Shown here: positions 42,936 through 51,014 of the stretch, piece after piece
Numbering within the stretch: the first letter of the stretch is position 1
How the letters are laid out: each line of letters opens with the position of its first letter
NCBI GenBank assembly: GCA_900119285.1
Contig: FPIT01000009.1
Span: forward strand, 1-64,000
DNA: 64,000 nucleotides
Source of the DNA: Prevotellaceae bacterium HUN156
GTDB lineage: Bacteria > Bacteroidota > Bacteroidia > Bacteroidales > Bacteroidaceae
Reading direction: 5' to 3'
The notes under the pieces: model-generated
What the model was told of the DNA's origin: nothing
Database searches by the model: none
What the model saw: the letters and a program-made list of their open reading frames with translations, nothing else
Position numbers and translations under genes: made by a program

Positions 42936-45689
42936 ATGACAAAAAAGTTTGTTTTTCTTGGATTGTTATCTATGTTGATGGGACATTTTTCAACGGCTAA
43001 AGCAGATACAGTAGCCCCCTATCTTCAGGATTTCAATCGCTCTCTCAACACTGACGATCATGCATTTGCTCCTACTGGATGGAGTCACTATGTTGATGCG
43101 TTTAATTATGAGAATCTAAACTACTACGTAAACTATTTCTACAGTTCTTACAGCGGTCTGGATTATTCAGGCTGTCTGCAAATCAACAGCCAAACGGTAG
43201 GCGACTACTGGGGTAATGCTAAAAGCGAGGTAAATGACATGCTCATTACTCCTGCTGTTACAGGCGTTGCAAGTATCTATGTAAAAGAGAATTATAGCTA
43301 TTCTGGCGGTACGGTAAATCCCTCCATTGACTTCTATCGTATGACGAAAAATAGTGATGGCTCATTTGAGGTTGGTGAGAAAATTGAGGTTACATTACCC
43401 ACCTTATCAAATAGCAGTTATGTGAAAGTTGAACTGCCAAGTCAGCCTGCCAATACCTATATCGGTATTCGTGGTAATGATGTGTATATCGATAATTTTG
43501 AGGCTGAGAGTGCCGAGTTGTCATTGAAGCGTGGCCTTACTGTCAGCTCTGCTTCATATACAGGTCCAAGTTTTATTGATGCAGATGCCGAGGGTAACTT
43601 CACCATTCCCTTCAAGGTTCGTGTGAAGAATACTGGCGATATGCCATTAACAACCGATATGGAGGGCTATAGTATCAGTCTGGTAAATGCCAGTCATGGT
43701 AATGAGGTGCTGGCAACCGTTCCTGTTACTGAGGAATTGGCATTAGACCAGATTTCTGAGTATATCAATATTAGTGCCACACTGAATATGGCTCAGGTTC
43801 CTGACACCTGTGAATATGACATTGTTGAGAATATTACCAACACCCGATATGCTGGTCCTCATTTGTACGCCTTCCCCTATAAGCCCTTGGTTAGACTGAC
43901 CATGTTTGACGATACTAAGGCAATGGGTAAGGATACTACAATGGTATTCGGCATTCGTCAGGGCGAGGTGGTTCGCAATATGTCTATCCGCAATATGGGC
44001 GGTGCTCCTCTTACAGTCAATAGTATTTCTGTTACTCCAGGCTTTACCGTTGATTTACAGGCTCCTATGACTGTTAATCCTCATGAGCGTCAGAGCTTGA
44101 AAGTAACGATGACAACAGATGTTGAAGGTAAGAAGAATGGCTTGTTGACTATCACTACAGATGGTGGCGATATTGAATTGCCTTTGGAGGGTGAGACCAT
44201 CCCAGCCAACGAGTGGTTTGCTGATTTTGAAGATGGTAATATGCCTGTAGGTATGGTAGCTCCTTCGGCTTATTGGCGCGTAACCTACTATCCACAGAAT
44301 ATTAAGATGCAGTGCAATACCCGCTCTGCTGAGTGTACTTCTGTCTTCCCTTCTCGCATGATTACTCCATTGCTGCATGTGAATGAGGGTGAGAAACTTA
44401 GCTTTGATGTAGCAAAGATTGGCGATGACTCTTACCTCAATGTTTATTACTCTACAGACCGTACCAACTGGACCTCACTTTGTGAGCTTTCTGCAGAGTC
44501 AGAGGATGAGGCTACTCGCCTCACTGATGAGGTGTTCTATTCTGCATGGGATGGCGACAAGTATGCTTTCCGTCGTTTCGCTATTGCTGGTATGCCCGCA
44601 GGCAACTACTATCTCGCTTTCGAGGGTGGCCACTGCTATGTAGACAATATTGAGGCATTCCATAAGGTTGATGTTGCTCACGACGCAGCCTTTGCAGAAA
44701 TTAGCTGCCCTAAGAAGGGTAGGGTAAATACTCCTTATGTAGGTACTGTGAAGGTTCAGAATATGAATGACAAGGTAGAACAGGCTGATAAGTACACTGT
44801 AAGCCTTTACTTCGGTGATGAGAAGGTTGCTGAGGCGGAGACAAAGGATATCGCCGTAGGTGCTACAGAAGAGCTCTCTTTCAGCTATACTCCAACACTT
44901 GCTGGTGAGTATAATGTCTATGCAGTCTTCTCTGCTGATGACTTTAATGTAACTAGCGAGGCTGTAACAGTTAAGGTAAAGGGTGAAGATGAAGAAGCTG
45001 ACATCGTGGTAGGTAATCAGACCACATTGAATAGAAACTCTCCTCTCGACCTCTTCAACTGCAAGAGTCAGACAGAGACCATCTATCCTGCTAAATTGTT
45101 AGGCTTTAACGCTGGCAGTAAGATTATTACGCTGACCTATCGTGGCTTCTGTGAGAAGAATGTAACTACTCATCTCACTGTCTGGATGGAAAATACAAGC
45201 GAAACAAACCTTGTTTCTCCATTTGAAATTCATGATGTGGAGAGCATGACAAAGGTATATGATGGTGACTACACCGTTATGAAGGATGGAACGCAGTCAT
45301 TTACTGTTGATCTCCTCACCTTACCATTAGACAATAGCTTTGAGTACACTGGTGGTAATCTGCGTATTGTAGTACAGGCTATTGCTTCTTCTGACCAGTA
45401 TGCAACAGCATTCTTTGAGGTTGATGGCAATAATACCGACCGCACCATTGGTCGCGCTACAGACTATACGCTTACCAATACCTCTCTGGCTGCTCGTAAT
45501 ATGCCTGTTGTTACGCTTACTGTAGAGCCTGCCTCTACTAACGGTATTAACAATACGAAAGCTGCGCAGATGGCTCCTCAGAGCTTTACGCTGCAGGGCT
45601 TCAAAGCTGGCAAGAGTCATCGTGGTCTGACTATCGAGCGTTCTTCTAACGAAAAGGGTGAAGTCATCGTTCGTAAGGTTGTCAAATAA
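42936..45689 (+). CDS. Large secreted beta-rich protein (choice-of-anchor/Ig-like domains)
   Basis: A 917-residue protein with a signal peptide of about 23 residues (STAKA/DT). It has two jelly-roll-like segments of the choice-of-anchor type (about 25-190, ending YIGIRGNDVYIDNFEA, and about 430-600, ending YLAFEGGHCYVDNIEAF), joined and followed by Ig-like CARDB-type modules (VKVQNMNDKVEQADKYTVSL, LAGEYNVYAVFSADDF). The last 45 residues (SFTLQGFKAGKSHRGLTIER to VIVRKVVK) resemble a degenerate type IX secretion sorting tail (LQG...KG..I...GKKV). It is probably surface-exposed. No enzymatic motif recognised. Monocistronic with a terminator. Confidence 0.8.
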   Translation: MTKKFVFLGLLSMLMGHFSTAKADTVAPYLQDFNRSLNTDDHAFAPTGWSHYVDAFNYENLNYYVNYFYSSYSGLDYSGCLQINSQTVGDYWGNAKSEVNDMLITPAVTGVASIYVKENYSYSGGTVNPSIDFYRMTKNSDGSFEVGEKIEVTLPTLSNSSYVKVELPSQPANTYIGIRGNDVYIDNFEAESAELSLKRGLTVSSASYTGPSFIDADAEGNFTIPFKVRVKNTGDMPLTTDMEGYSISLVNASHGNEVLATVPVTEELALDQISEYINISATLNMAQVPDTCEYDIVENITNTRYAGPHLYAFPYKPLVRLTMFDDTKAMGKDTTMVFGIRQGEVVRNMSIRNMGGAPLTVNSISVTPGFTVDLQAPMTVNPHERQSLKVTMTTDVEGKKNGLLTITTDGGDIELPLEGETIPANEWFADFEDGNMPVGMVAPSAYWRVTYYPQNIKMQCNTRSAECTSVFPSRMITPLLHVNEGEKLSFDVAKIGDDSYLNVYYSTDRTNWTSLCELSAESEDEATRLTDEVFYSAWDGDKYAFRRFAIAGMPAGNYYLAFEGGHCYVDNIEAFHKVDVAHDAAFAEISCPKKGRVNTPYVGTVKVQNMNDKVEQADKYTVSLYFGDEKVAEAETKDIAVGATEELSFSYTPTLAGEYNVYAVFSADDFNVTSEAVTVKVKGEDEEADIVVGNQTTLNRNSPLDLFNCKSQTETIYPAKLLGFNAGSKIITLTYRGFCEKNVTTHLTVWMENTSETNLVSPFEIHDVESMTKVYDGDYTVMKDGTQSFTVDLLTLPLDNSFEYTGGNLRIVVQAIASSDQYATAFFEVDGNNTDRTIGRATDYTLTNTSLAARNMPVVTLTVEPASTNGINNTKAAQMAPQSFTLQGFKAGKSHRGLTIERSSNEKGEVIVRKVVK

Positions 45690-45713
45690 CCTATAGAACT
45701 TATTAACAATAAG

Positions 45714-45754
45714 AAGCACGGAGTTCCAATGAGGGCTCCGTGCTTTTATTTTTG
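45714..45754 (+). terminator. Bidirectional terminator between the secreted protein and DKNYY genes
   Basis: AAGCACGGAG (45714-45723) pairs with CTCCGTGCTT (45736-45745), followed by TTTATTTTT. It also sits about 15 bp past the convergent DKNYY gene. Confidence 0.75.
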
Positions 45755-45768
45755 ATGAGTTCTTGCGC

Positions 45769-46296
45769 TTATTTCAACTTCTTTCCTCTGTAATAGGCAT
45801 CAAAAGAATCTTCTGCGTAACCGTCTCCTGTATATTTGAAGGAAGAGGCACTAGCACCTTCCACCTTTTCGCCATAGTAGAATACGGTGAAAGAATCCTT
45901 GGCATAGCCTCCGCCTAACTCTTTAAATGAGCTTGCTGTGGCATCGAGTTTCTTCGTGCCGTAATATACGTTCCATTTTGTCTTGTAATAGCGCTTGTGA
46001 TGAGTGTTTTCATCCTTGTCCTTGTCTGTATTTCTCCAGGTGTGGCGCTCTTTCAAACGGAAGGTGGATGGGTCTACATTCTCAAGAATACGACCATACA
46101 TATATACGTTGTTCTTGTCTTTGGCATAGCCGCATCCCAGATCCACGAAGGTGCGCACGTCTGCATATTCTACGAGGTCTTCGCCATAGTACACTCTGTG
46201 GTGGTCTTTCTCGTATTGCTGGGCACTACTTGTGATGAACCATCCTGTCATTGCTACCAACAATAATGTCTTGTGGAAAAAGCTTGTCTGTTTCAT
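45769..46296 (-). CDS. Exported DKNYY-repeat protein
   Basis: A 175-residue protein with a signal peptide (ITSSA/QQ) and four related modules of 25-35 residues built on GYAKDKNNVYMYG, KTKWNVYYGTKKL, GYAKDSFTVFYYGEKV and GYAEDSFDAYYRGKKL, each preceded by a S/T-F-x-L/Y-L-G-x-GYA turn. This is the pattern of the DKNYY family, whose function is unknown. It stands alone with its own promoter and terminator. Location is periplasm or cell surface. Confidence 0.85.
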   Translation of the reverse strand: MKQTSFFHKTLLLVAMTGWFITSSAQQYEKDHHRVYYGEDLVEYADVRTFVDLGCGYAKDKNNVYMYGRILENVDPSTFRLKERHTWRNTDKDKDENTHHKRYYKTKWNVYYGTKKLDATASSFKELGGGYAKDSFTVFYYGEKVEGASASSFKYTGDGYAEDSFDAYYRGKKLK

Positions 46297-46328
46297 TGTT
46301 TTATATAGTTTAATAGTTTTTCTTGCTG

Positions 46329-46336
46329 CAAAGATA
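46329..46336 (-). promoter_or_regulatory. Promoter of the DKNYY gene
   Basis: TATCTTTG followed by CAGC on the minus strand, 32 bp upstream of the DKNYY ATG. Confidence 0.6.
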
Positions 46337-46400
46337 GATGATTTATTTTACAAAATAATATAGAAATCCCTATTTCTTCATCGGATTTTCCCTATAATAA

Positions 46401-46438
46401 AAAAGAGCACGGTATGAATCGCTCACTCCGTGCTCTTT
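46401..46438 (-). terminator. Terminator after the 31-aa membrane peptide gene
   Basis: AAAGAGCACGG pairs with CCGTGCTCTTT around a 14-nt loop; on the minus strand it runs into TTTTTTATTAT. It starts 3 bp past the small gene's stop. Its stem shares GCACGG/CCGTGC with the terminator at 45714. Confidence 0.75.
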
Positions 46439-46441
46439 CCA

Positions 46442-46537
46442 CTAACGAATATTGGTGTGAATCAGTGTGATAACACTGAGAATCATTGTTACAAGCACGA
46501 TTCCTACCAGCATCGTTGTTTGAAAATCTAATAACAT
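46442..46537 (-). CDS. 31-residue single-span membrane peptide
   Basis: Short ORF read directly from the sequence: it starts MLLDFQTTMLVGIVLVTMIL and ends SVITLIHTNIR, followed by TAG. About 22 consecutive hydrophobic residues make one membrane helix with an acidic N-end and a basic C-end. It has a full transcription unit of its own: promoter TAATTTTG at 46611-46618, a leader of about 65 nt with a 7-bp hairpin (46578-46594), and a terminator immediately after the stop. I do not recognise a family. It could be a small regulator of a membrane complex, a toxin of the type I kind, or a subunit such as those of transporters. Confidence 0.6.
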   Translation of the reverse strand: MLLDFQTTMLVGIVLVTMILSVITLIHTNIR

Positions 46538-46577
46538 AATCTTTACCTTAAAAATCTATTTAACTACTAACCTAATG

Positions 46578-46618
46578 AAAAAACAAAGTAATCGTCTCGA
46601 TTACAAGGCGCAAAATTA
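46578..46618 (-). promoter_or_regulatory. Promoter and leader hairpin of the 31-aa gene
   Basis: The -7 element TAATTTTG is at 46618-46611 on the minus strand. Downstream in the leader GTAATCG (46588-46594 read in reverse) pairs with CGATTAC around a 3-nt loop, a 7-bp hairpin. Confidence 0.5.
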
Positions 46619-46626
46619 CTACTATT

Positions 46627-46660
46627 AATTGAAAACTGAGAACTGAGAACTGAGATTTTT
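46627..46660. repeat. Low-complexity GAGAACT repeat
   Basis: Plus strand AACTGAGAACTGAGAACTGAG, i.e. three copies of a 7-bp word, between the small gene promoter and pckA. A relative, TTTCAACTTTCAACTC, is at 46754-46778. Confidence 0.6.
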
Positions 46661-46776
46661 GCTGAGTAACGATACCTTTTTGACCTATATCAAAAATGGC
46701 CGCACCTTTCGGCGCAGCCATTAATTATTAATTGTTAGTATTAGTTGTCAGCTAAAAACTTTCAACTTTCAACTCT

Positions 46777-48390
46777 TTAGAGCTTAGGACCAGCAGCTAC
46801 AAGAGCCTTACCAGCCTCGTTGCCCTCGTACTTCTTGAAGTTCTTGATGAAGCGAGCAGCGAGATCCTTAGCCTTCTCCTCCCACTCAGCAGCGTTAGCA
46901 TAAGTGTCGCGAGGATCCAGGATGTTGGTGTCTACGCCCTCGAGCTCTGTGGGAACCTCGAAGTCGAAGAAAGGAATCTTCTTGGTGGGAGCCTTCAGGA
47001 TGGCACCACCCAGAATAGCGTCGATAATACCACGAGTATCGCGGATAGAGATACGCTTGCCAGTACCGTTCCAACCAGTGTTTACGAGGTATGCCTTAGC
47101 ACCGCTCTTCTCCATCTTCTTAACGAGCTCCTCAGCATACTTTGTGGGGTGCAACTCGAGGAATGCCTGACCGAAGCAAGCAGAGAAGGTAGGAGTAGGC
47201 TCAGTGATACCACGCTCTGTACCAGCCAGCTTAGCTGTGAAACCAGACAGGAAGTAGTACTTGGTCTGCTCTGGAGTCAGGATAGATACGGGAGGCAGTA
47301 CGCCGAATGCGTCAGCAGAGAGGAAGATTACGTTCTTAGCGTCAGGACCAGCGCTCTTGCCGTTTACCTTCTTAACAACCTTCTCGATGTGGTCGATAGG
47401 ATATGATACACGAGTATTCTCGGTAACAGTCTTGTCTGCGAAGTCAATCTTACCATCCTCAGCAACAGTTACGTTCTCCAGCAGAGCGTTGCGACGGATA
47501 GCGTTGTAGATGTCGGGCTCGCTCTCCTTGTCAAGGTTGATAACCTTAGCGTAGCAGCCACCCTCGAGGTTGAATACGCCCTCGTCGTCCCATCCGTGCT
47601 CGTCGTCACCGATGAGCAGACGCTTAGGATCGGTAGACAGAGTGGTCTTACCAGTACCAGACAGACCGAAGAAGATAGCGGTGTTCTTACCCTCCATGTC
47701 GGTGTTAGCAGAGCAGTGCATAGAAGCGATACCCTGCAGAGGCAGATAGTAGTTCTGCATAGAGAACATACCCTTCTTCATCTCACCACCGTACCAAGTG
47801 TTGATGATAACCTGCTCGCGGCTAGTTGTGTTGAAGGCTACGCAAGTCTCTGAGTTCAGACCCAGCTCCTGATAGTTCTCAACCTTTGCCTTAGAAGCGT
47901 TATAGATGACGAAGTTAGGCTCGAACTTCTCCAACTCCTCAGCAGTAGGCTGGATGAACATGTTCTTTACGAAGTGTGCCTGCCAAGCTACCTCAACGAT
48001 GAAGCGAACAGCCAGACGAGTACCCTCGTTTGCACCACAGAAAGCATCAACTACATACAGCTCCTTGTTAGAAAGCTCCTTGATGGCGATATCCTTAACC
48101 TTTGCCCAAACGTCCTCAGACATGGGGTGGTTGTCGTTCTTGTATTCCTCAGTAGTCCACCAAACCTTATCCTGGCTCTGTGCATCCTTTACGATGTACT
48201 TGTCCTTAGGAGAACGGCCAGTGTAGATACCAGTCATTACGTTGACAGCGTTCAACTCGGTGTTCTGACCCTTGTCGAAACCAGTCAGACCAGCCTTGGT
48301 CTCTTCCTCAAAGAGGAACTCATACGACGGATTGTGTGCAATCACCTTTGAACCGGTGATACCGTACTTTGTCAAATCTAATGTTGCCAT
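46777..48390 (-). CDS. pckA: Phosphoenolpyruvate carboxykinase (ATP)
   Basis: Interconverts oxaloacetate and phosphoenolpyruvate; in rumen and gut Bacteroidales it mostly fixes CO2 on the way to succinate. At 537 residues it has [12 protein letters not shown], the kinase-1a P-loop [21 protein letters not shown], and [11 protein letters not shown]. Codon use is strongly biased (GAG, AAG, CTG with few rare codons) compared with neighbours, in keeping with high expression. Strong promoter at 48465-48472 and a long leader. Monocistronic. Confidence 0.98.
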   Translation of the reverse strand: MATLDLTKYGITGSKVIAHNPSYEFLFEEETKAGLTGFDKGQNTELNAVNVMTGIYTGRSPKDKYIVKDAQSQDKVWWTTEEYKNDNHPMSEDVWAKVKDIAIKELSNKELYVVDAFCGANEGTRLAVRFIVEVAWQAHFVKNMFIQPTAEELEKFEPNFVIYNASKAKVENYQELGLNSETCVAFNTTSREQVIINTWYGGEMKKGMFSMQNYYLPLQGIASMHCSANTDMEGKNTAIFFGLSGTGKTTLSTDPKRLLIGDDEHGWDDEGVFNLEGGCYAKVINLDKESEPDIYNAIRRNALLENVTVAEDGKIDFADKTVTENTRVSYPIDHIEKVVKKVNGKSAGPDAKNVIFLSADAFGVLPPVSILTPEQTKYYFLSGFTAKLAGTERGITEPTPTFSACFGQAFLELHPTKYAEELVKKMEKSGAKAYLVNTGWNGTGKRISIRDTRGIIDAILGGAILKAPTKKIPFFDFEVPTELEGVDTNILDPRDTYANAAEWEEKAKDLAARFIKNFKKYEGNEAGKALVAAGPKL

Positions 48391-48464
48391 AATTTTAACT
48401 TGTTATTTAGTGAATTTTACTATTACCTATTCAGCGATTGTGACATGATACTCAAATCACGGCG

Positions 48465-48472
48465 CAAAGGTA
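48465..48472 (-). promoter_or_regulatory. pckA promoter -7 element
   Basis: TACCTTTG followed by CGCC on the minus strand, 75 bp upstream of the pckA start. Confidence 0.65.
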
Positions 48473-48479
48473 CATAATT

Positions 48480-48512
48480 TAATTGAGAATTGAGAATTGA
48501 GGATTGAGAAAT
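48480..48512. repeat. Low-complexity ATTGAGA repeat
   Basis: Plus strand AATTGAGAATTGAGAATTGA followed by GGATTGAGAAA: four imperfect copies of a 7-bp unit, upstream of the pckA promoter. Confidence 0.65.
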
Positions 48513-48649
48513 TTCCTTTTTTCAACCTTTTTTCCGTTAAAGTATACAAAATATTGTGTGCGCATAACAATTTTGTAATACGGAGTTGGCAAAACATGAA
48601 AAAACGAATTTTTCTAAATAGAAATGATGCATATTAGCAGTATTTTTAT

Positions 48650-48657
48650 TATCTTTG
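48650..48657 (+). promoter_or_regulatory. upp promoter -7 element
   Basis: TATCTTTG followed by CAG, 36 bp upstream of the chosen upp ATG. Confidence 0.6.
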
Positions 48658-48692
48658 CAGAACAAATTGATAAAGATAATCAAATAGATACG

Positions 48693-49349
48693 ATGAAGGT
48701 TACTAATTTTTCAGAGCAGAACAGCGTGATGAACCAGTATATGGCTGAGTTGCGCGACAAGAAGTATCAGCAGAATCGCCTGCTGTTTCGTAACAATATT
48801 GAGCGCATTGGTGAACTGATGGCTTATGAAATCTCTAAAACGCTGGAATATAAGGAGAAAACCATTACGACACCTCTCGGAACCATTGATATTCCTCTGG
48901 TAAAAGACGAGGTGGTGGTGGCTACCGTCTTGCGTGCCGGATTACCCTTCCATCAGGGCTTCCTGCGTGTGTTTGACAAGGCTGAGAATGCTTTCGTTTC
49001 TGCCTATCGAATGTACACCAACCGTGAGCATACAGAGGTAGGCGTTCACACGGAGTATATGGCTGCTCCTTCTGTAAAGGGTAAGACGCTCATCATCGTT
49101 GACCCCATGCTGGCCACAGGTGGTTCTATGGCTGCCAGCATTGAGGCTTTGATGAAGACTGGCAAACCCAAGAAGATTCATGTAGCTTGTGTGATTGCTA
49201 CTCCCGAGGGTGTTGATGTTGTCAAGCAGGCATTGTCTGACGAGGCAGACATCTGGTGTGCTGCCATCGACCCTGGCATGAACGAGCATAAATACATCGT
49301 TCCTGGCTTTGGTGACTGTGGCGACCTCTGCTATGGTGAGAAGCTGTAA
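48693..49349 (+). CDS. upp: Uracil phosphoribosyltransferase
   Basis: Salvages uracil to UMP with PRPP. The start at 48693 (MKVTNFSEQNSVMNQYM) gives 218 residues; the extension to 48624 includes the promoter. Marks: VVATVLRAGLPFHQGF, the PRPP loop IIVDPMLATGGSM, and IDPGMNEHKYIVPGFGDCGD at the C-terminus. Monocistronic, convergent with the VapE-like gene across the palindrome at 49381-49421. Confidence 0.95.
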   Translation: MKVTNFSEQNSVMNQYMAELRDKKYQQNRLLFRNNIERIGELMAYEISKTLEYKEKTITTPLGTIDIPLVKDEVVVATVLRAGLPFHQGFLRVFDKAENAFVSAYRMYTNREHTEVGVHTEYMAAPSVKGKTLIIVDPMLATGGSMAASIEALMKTGKPKKIHVACVIATPEGVDVVKQALSDEADIWCAAIDPGMNEHKYIVPGFGDCGDLCYGEKL

Positions 49350-49380
49350 AAGAGATAAAGATAGAAAAATATTATTCACG

Positions 49381-49421
49381 TTCACGCCTAACGCTCAGAG
49401 TTACTGTCCGTTAGGCGTGAA
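49381..49421. repeat. 41-bp imperfect palindrome, left end of the VapE/HU cassette
   Basis: TTCACGCCTAACG pairs with CGTTAGGCGTGAA around a 15-nt loop. It contains the stop of the VapE-like gene (49388-49390) and is followed by T-rich DNA, so it can end transcription from both sides. A 41-bp relative with 35 matching positions, including parts of the loop, is at 51856-51896 in direct orientation. Confidence 0.8.
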
Positions 49422-50635
49422 TATTGTTTTTGCAGTCTGACCAGGCGATAGGCGTTGCCTCGACGAGTGTGGCGAGGTGTGAGTCCTAAATCCACTAGGC
49501 GATGGCCAAAGGTGATAGGAGTCAGGTTGCGCACAGCGTGATGGTCGTAGTTATCCAACTTTCGGAGCAAGTCCTCAGTAGTAATCAGCTCGCCCTCTTT
49601 GTTGTTGCGTGCTTGGCGGAAGAAGGTAGTAAAGAGTGTCTCCAACTCATCTTTAACGTAGTAGCGCTGATTGCGACGCTGTATTTCGCGCTCCTGAGCC
49701 TTTGTGTAATACGTTGGCAGTCCAGCCTCCACCTCATGAATCATCTGCGCATAAAGCTGCACATAGTCAATACCACCCGTGCGAATCATCTCTTTAGGTT
49801 CTAAAATCAGAAAGCGACGAGAGCCAGAGCGGTCGTAGAGCAACTGGCGTGAATTACTGGTGCCCACGAATGAGGCGATGCGAGGCAGACGATTGAAATT
49901 CTTCTTGTAGGCCCCGATAAACGAGGGTTTCATGGTCTGCATCAGCGTCTTTAGCTCTGGTAGCTTCTTTGGATTCTCCTTGTCGAACTCATCGATGTTG
50001 ACAATGGCAAACTCCACGAGTTTTCGCTGAGCATTACCTTTGGCACAGAGCGAGAAATCGTCTGTATAGTAGTCGCGCAACTCAGGTGGCAAGAGCTCAC
50101 GAACAAAGGTGCTCTTGTGCATTCCTTGTTGCTGACTCACCAATAGCATCATCACCGCATTGGCATGTTTGGTGTCGTAGCCAAGCCACTGGCTGACCAC
50201 TGCACGCAACCAGATGCGTCCCATGTCACGACAATAATGATAGGGCGATATGCGCCCAAACAAATCAGCTGTTCTGTCCACTCCGTCCCATTTGCCACGT
50301 ACAGACTCAAGCCATTGACGCACAGGATGATAGTCTTTGGCAAAGTCAGAGCGCAGCCAGTGCTTGATGCGACTGTCGAGGCAGAAAATATTGGCATCCT
50401 CAACGCCACAGGCGATGGTGTTAAAGCCTCGTTCATCCAGTGGTCTCCATGCCTCGTCACTATTCTTGTGGCGAAATTCATAGACATCGGTAATTACATT
50501 ATGGCGCACATCATAAGTGTCTGCCACATACTGTTTCATCTCACGAATAGGCATCAGCATCAGCTGCTTGCGATGCTCGTAGCCTTGAATCATCTTGTCT
50601 TTATCTTCCATATCTTTTTTATTTATGTTTCGCAT
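49388..50635 (-). CDS. VapE/VirE-like P-loop ATPase (DUF3874-type)
   Basis: A 415-residue protein of the virulence-associated-E kind: predicted ATPase related to superfamily 3 helicase/primase proteins of phages and islands. Visible parts: an N-terminal domain (ITDVYEFRHKNSDEAWRPLD), VRGKWDGVDR, the ATP-binding loop LVSQQQGMHKSTFVREL (Lys174) and Walker B VEFAIVNIDEFDK, then IASFVGTSNSRQLLYDRSGSRRFL, and a C-terminal winged-helix-like part (LTPITFGHRLVDLGL). The P-loop has Met-His where Gly is common. Alternative start at 50611. Expressed behind a structured leader; divergent from the HU-like gene. No integrase nearby. Confidence 0.85.
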   Translation of the reverse strand: MRNINKKDMEDKDKMIQGYEHRKQLMLMPIREMKQYVADTYDVRHNVITDVYEFRHKNSDEAWRPLDERGFNTIACGVEDANIFCLDSRIKHWLRSDFAKDYHPVRQWLESVRGKWDGVDRTADLFGRISPYHYCRDMGRIWLRAVVSQWLGYDTKHANAVMMLLVSQQQGMHKSTFVRELLPPELRDYYTDDFSLCAKGNAQRKLVEFAIVNIDEFDKENPKKLPELKTLMQTMKPSFIGAYKKNFNRLPRIASFVGTSNSRQLLYDRSGSRRFLILEPKEMIRTGGIDYVQLYAQMIHEVEAGLPTYYTKAQEREIQRRNQRYYVKDELETLFTTFFRQARNNKEGELITTEDLLRKLDNYDHHAVRNLTPITFGHRLVDLGLTPRHTRRGNAYRLVRLQKQYSRLTDSNSER

Positions 50636-50654
50636 GCTCTGCTTGTTTGGTAGT

Positions 50655-50759
50655 TAACGGGAGTTAGCGGTAGTTAACGAGCCGTTGGCTCGTGGAGTTA
50701 ACGGACGAGTGTTCTGCGGCAGTACTATTGTCCGTTAACTCCACAGGCTGAAAGCCTGT
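50655..50759 (-). repeat. Three nested hairpins in the VapE leader
   Basis: Three perfect inverted repeats in 83 bp: ACGAGCC/GGCTCGT (50677-50683, 50687-50693, 3-nt loop), GGAGTTAACGGAC/GTCCGTTAACTCC (50694-50706, 50730-50742, 13 bp) and ACAGGCT/AGCCTGT (50743-50749, 50753-50759, 3-nt loop). They abut each other and would lie in the mRNA leader of the VapE-like gene. Confidence 0.75.
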
Positions 50760-50825
50760 TAACTCCCCATAACTCCCCATAACTCCCCATAACTCCTAAT
50801 AACTCCCAATATCTCCCAATATCCT
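50760..50825 (-). repeat. Decamer tandem repeat in the VapE leader
   Basis: Plus strand: AACTCCCCAT three times, then the variants AACTCCTAAT, AACTCCCAAT and ATCTCCCAAT, each 10 bp. In the mRNA sense these read as repeated ATGGGGAGTT words, and the AGTTA parts can pair with TAACT in the hairpins downstream. Confidence 0.85.
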
Positions 50826-50877
50826 TAAATCAAAATGAATGTTAATTTTTGATTGTCTTTTGCTCGTAAAAGCGATG

Positions 50878-50885
50878 CAAAGGTA
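50878..50885 (-). promoter_or_regulatory. Promoter of the VapE-like gene
   Basis: TACCTTTG followed by CATC on the minus strand. The start would be near 50871, giving a leader of about 235 nt that includes the decamers and hairpins. Confidence 0.6.
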
Positions 50886-50970
50886 GGCAAATTTTATCCC
50901 AATTCCAAGCGTTTTTACAGAATAAGAGCCTTATTTTCAGCAAGTTCCAGATATGTATAAGTGGTCGTCC

Positions 50971-51007
50971 AAGATAGCTATAGTTGTCTTCCGATAGTTG
51001 CTATCTT
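50971..51007. repeat. GATAG/CTATC palindromes upstream of the iterons
   Basis: AAGATAGC (50971-50978) and GCTATCTT (51000-51007) are inverted copies; inside, GATAG-TTG-CTATC (50993-51005) is a tight palindrome. The same palindrome with one more base recurs at 51101-51114 over the HU promoter. Confidence 0.7.
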
Positions 51008-51014
51008 GTAACTT

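Larger units (their letters stand above)
48391..48692. other. Divergent region between pckA and upp
   Basis: Contains the pckA promoter (minus), a TTGAGAA-type heptamer repeat at 48480-48512, and the upp promoter (plus). No gene seen. Confidence 0.7.

Noticed and set aside
46562-46625. 17-codon plus-strand frame starting ATGAAAAAACAAAG
   Set aside because: No plus-strand promoter, and it overlaps the leader of the 31-residue gene on the other strand.
50760-50825. CRISPR-like array
   Set aside because: The repeats are 10 bp with no unique spacers, and no cas genes are near.
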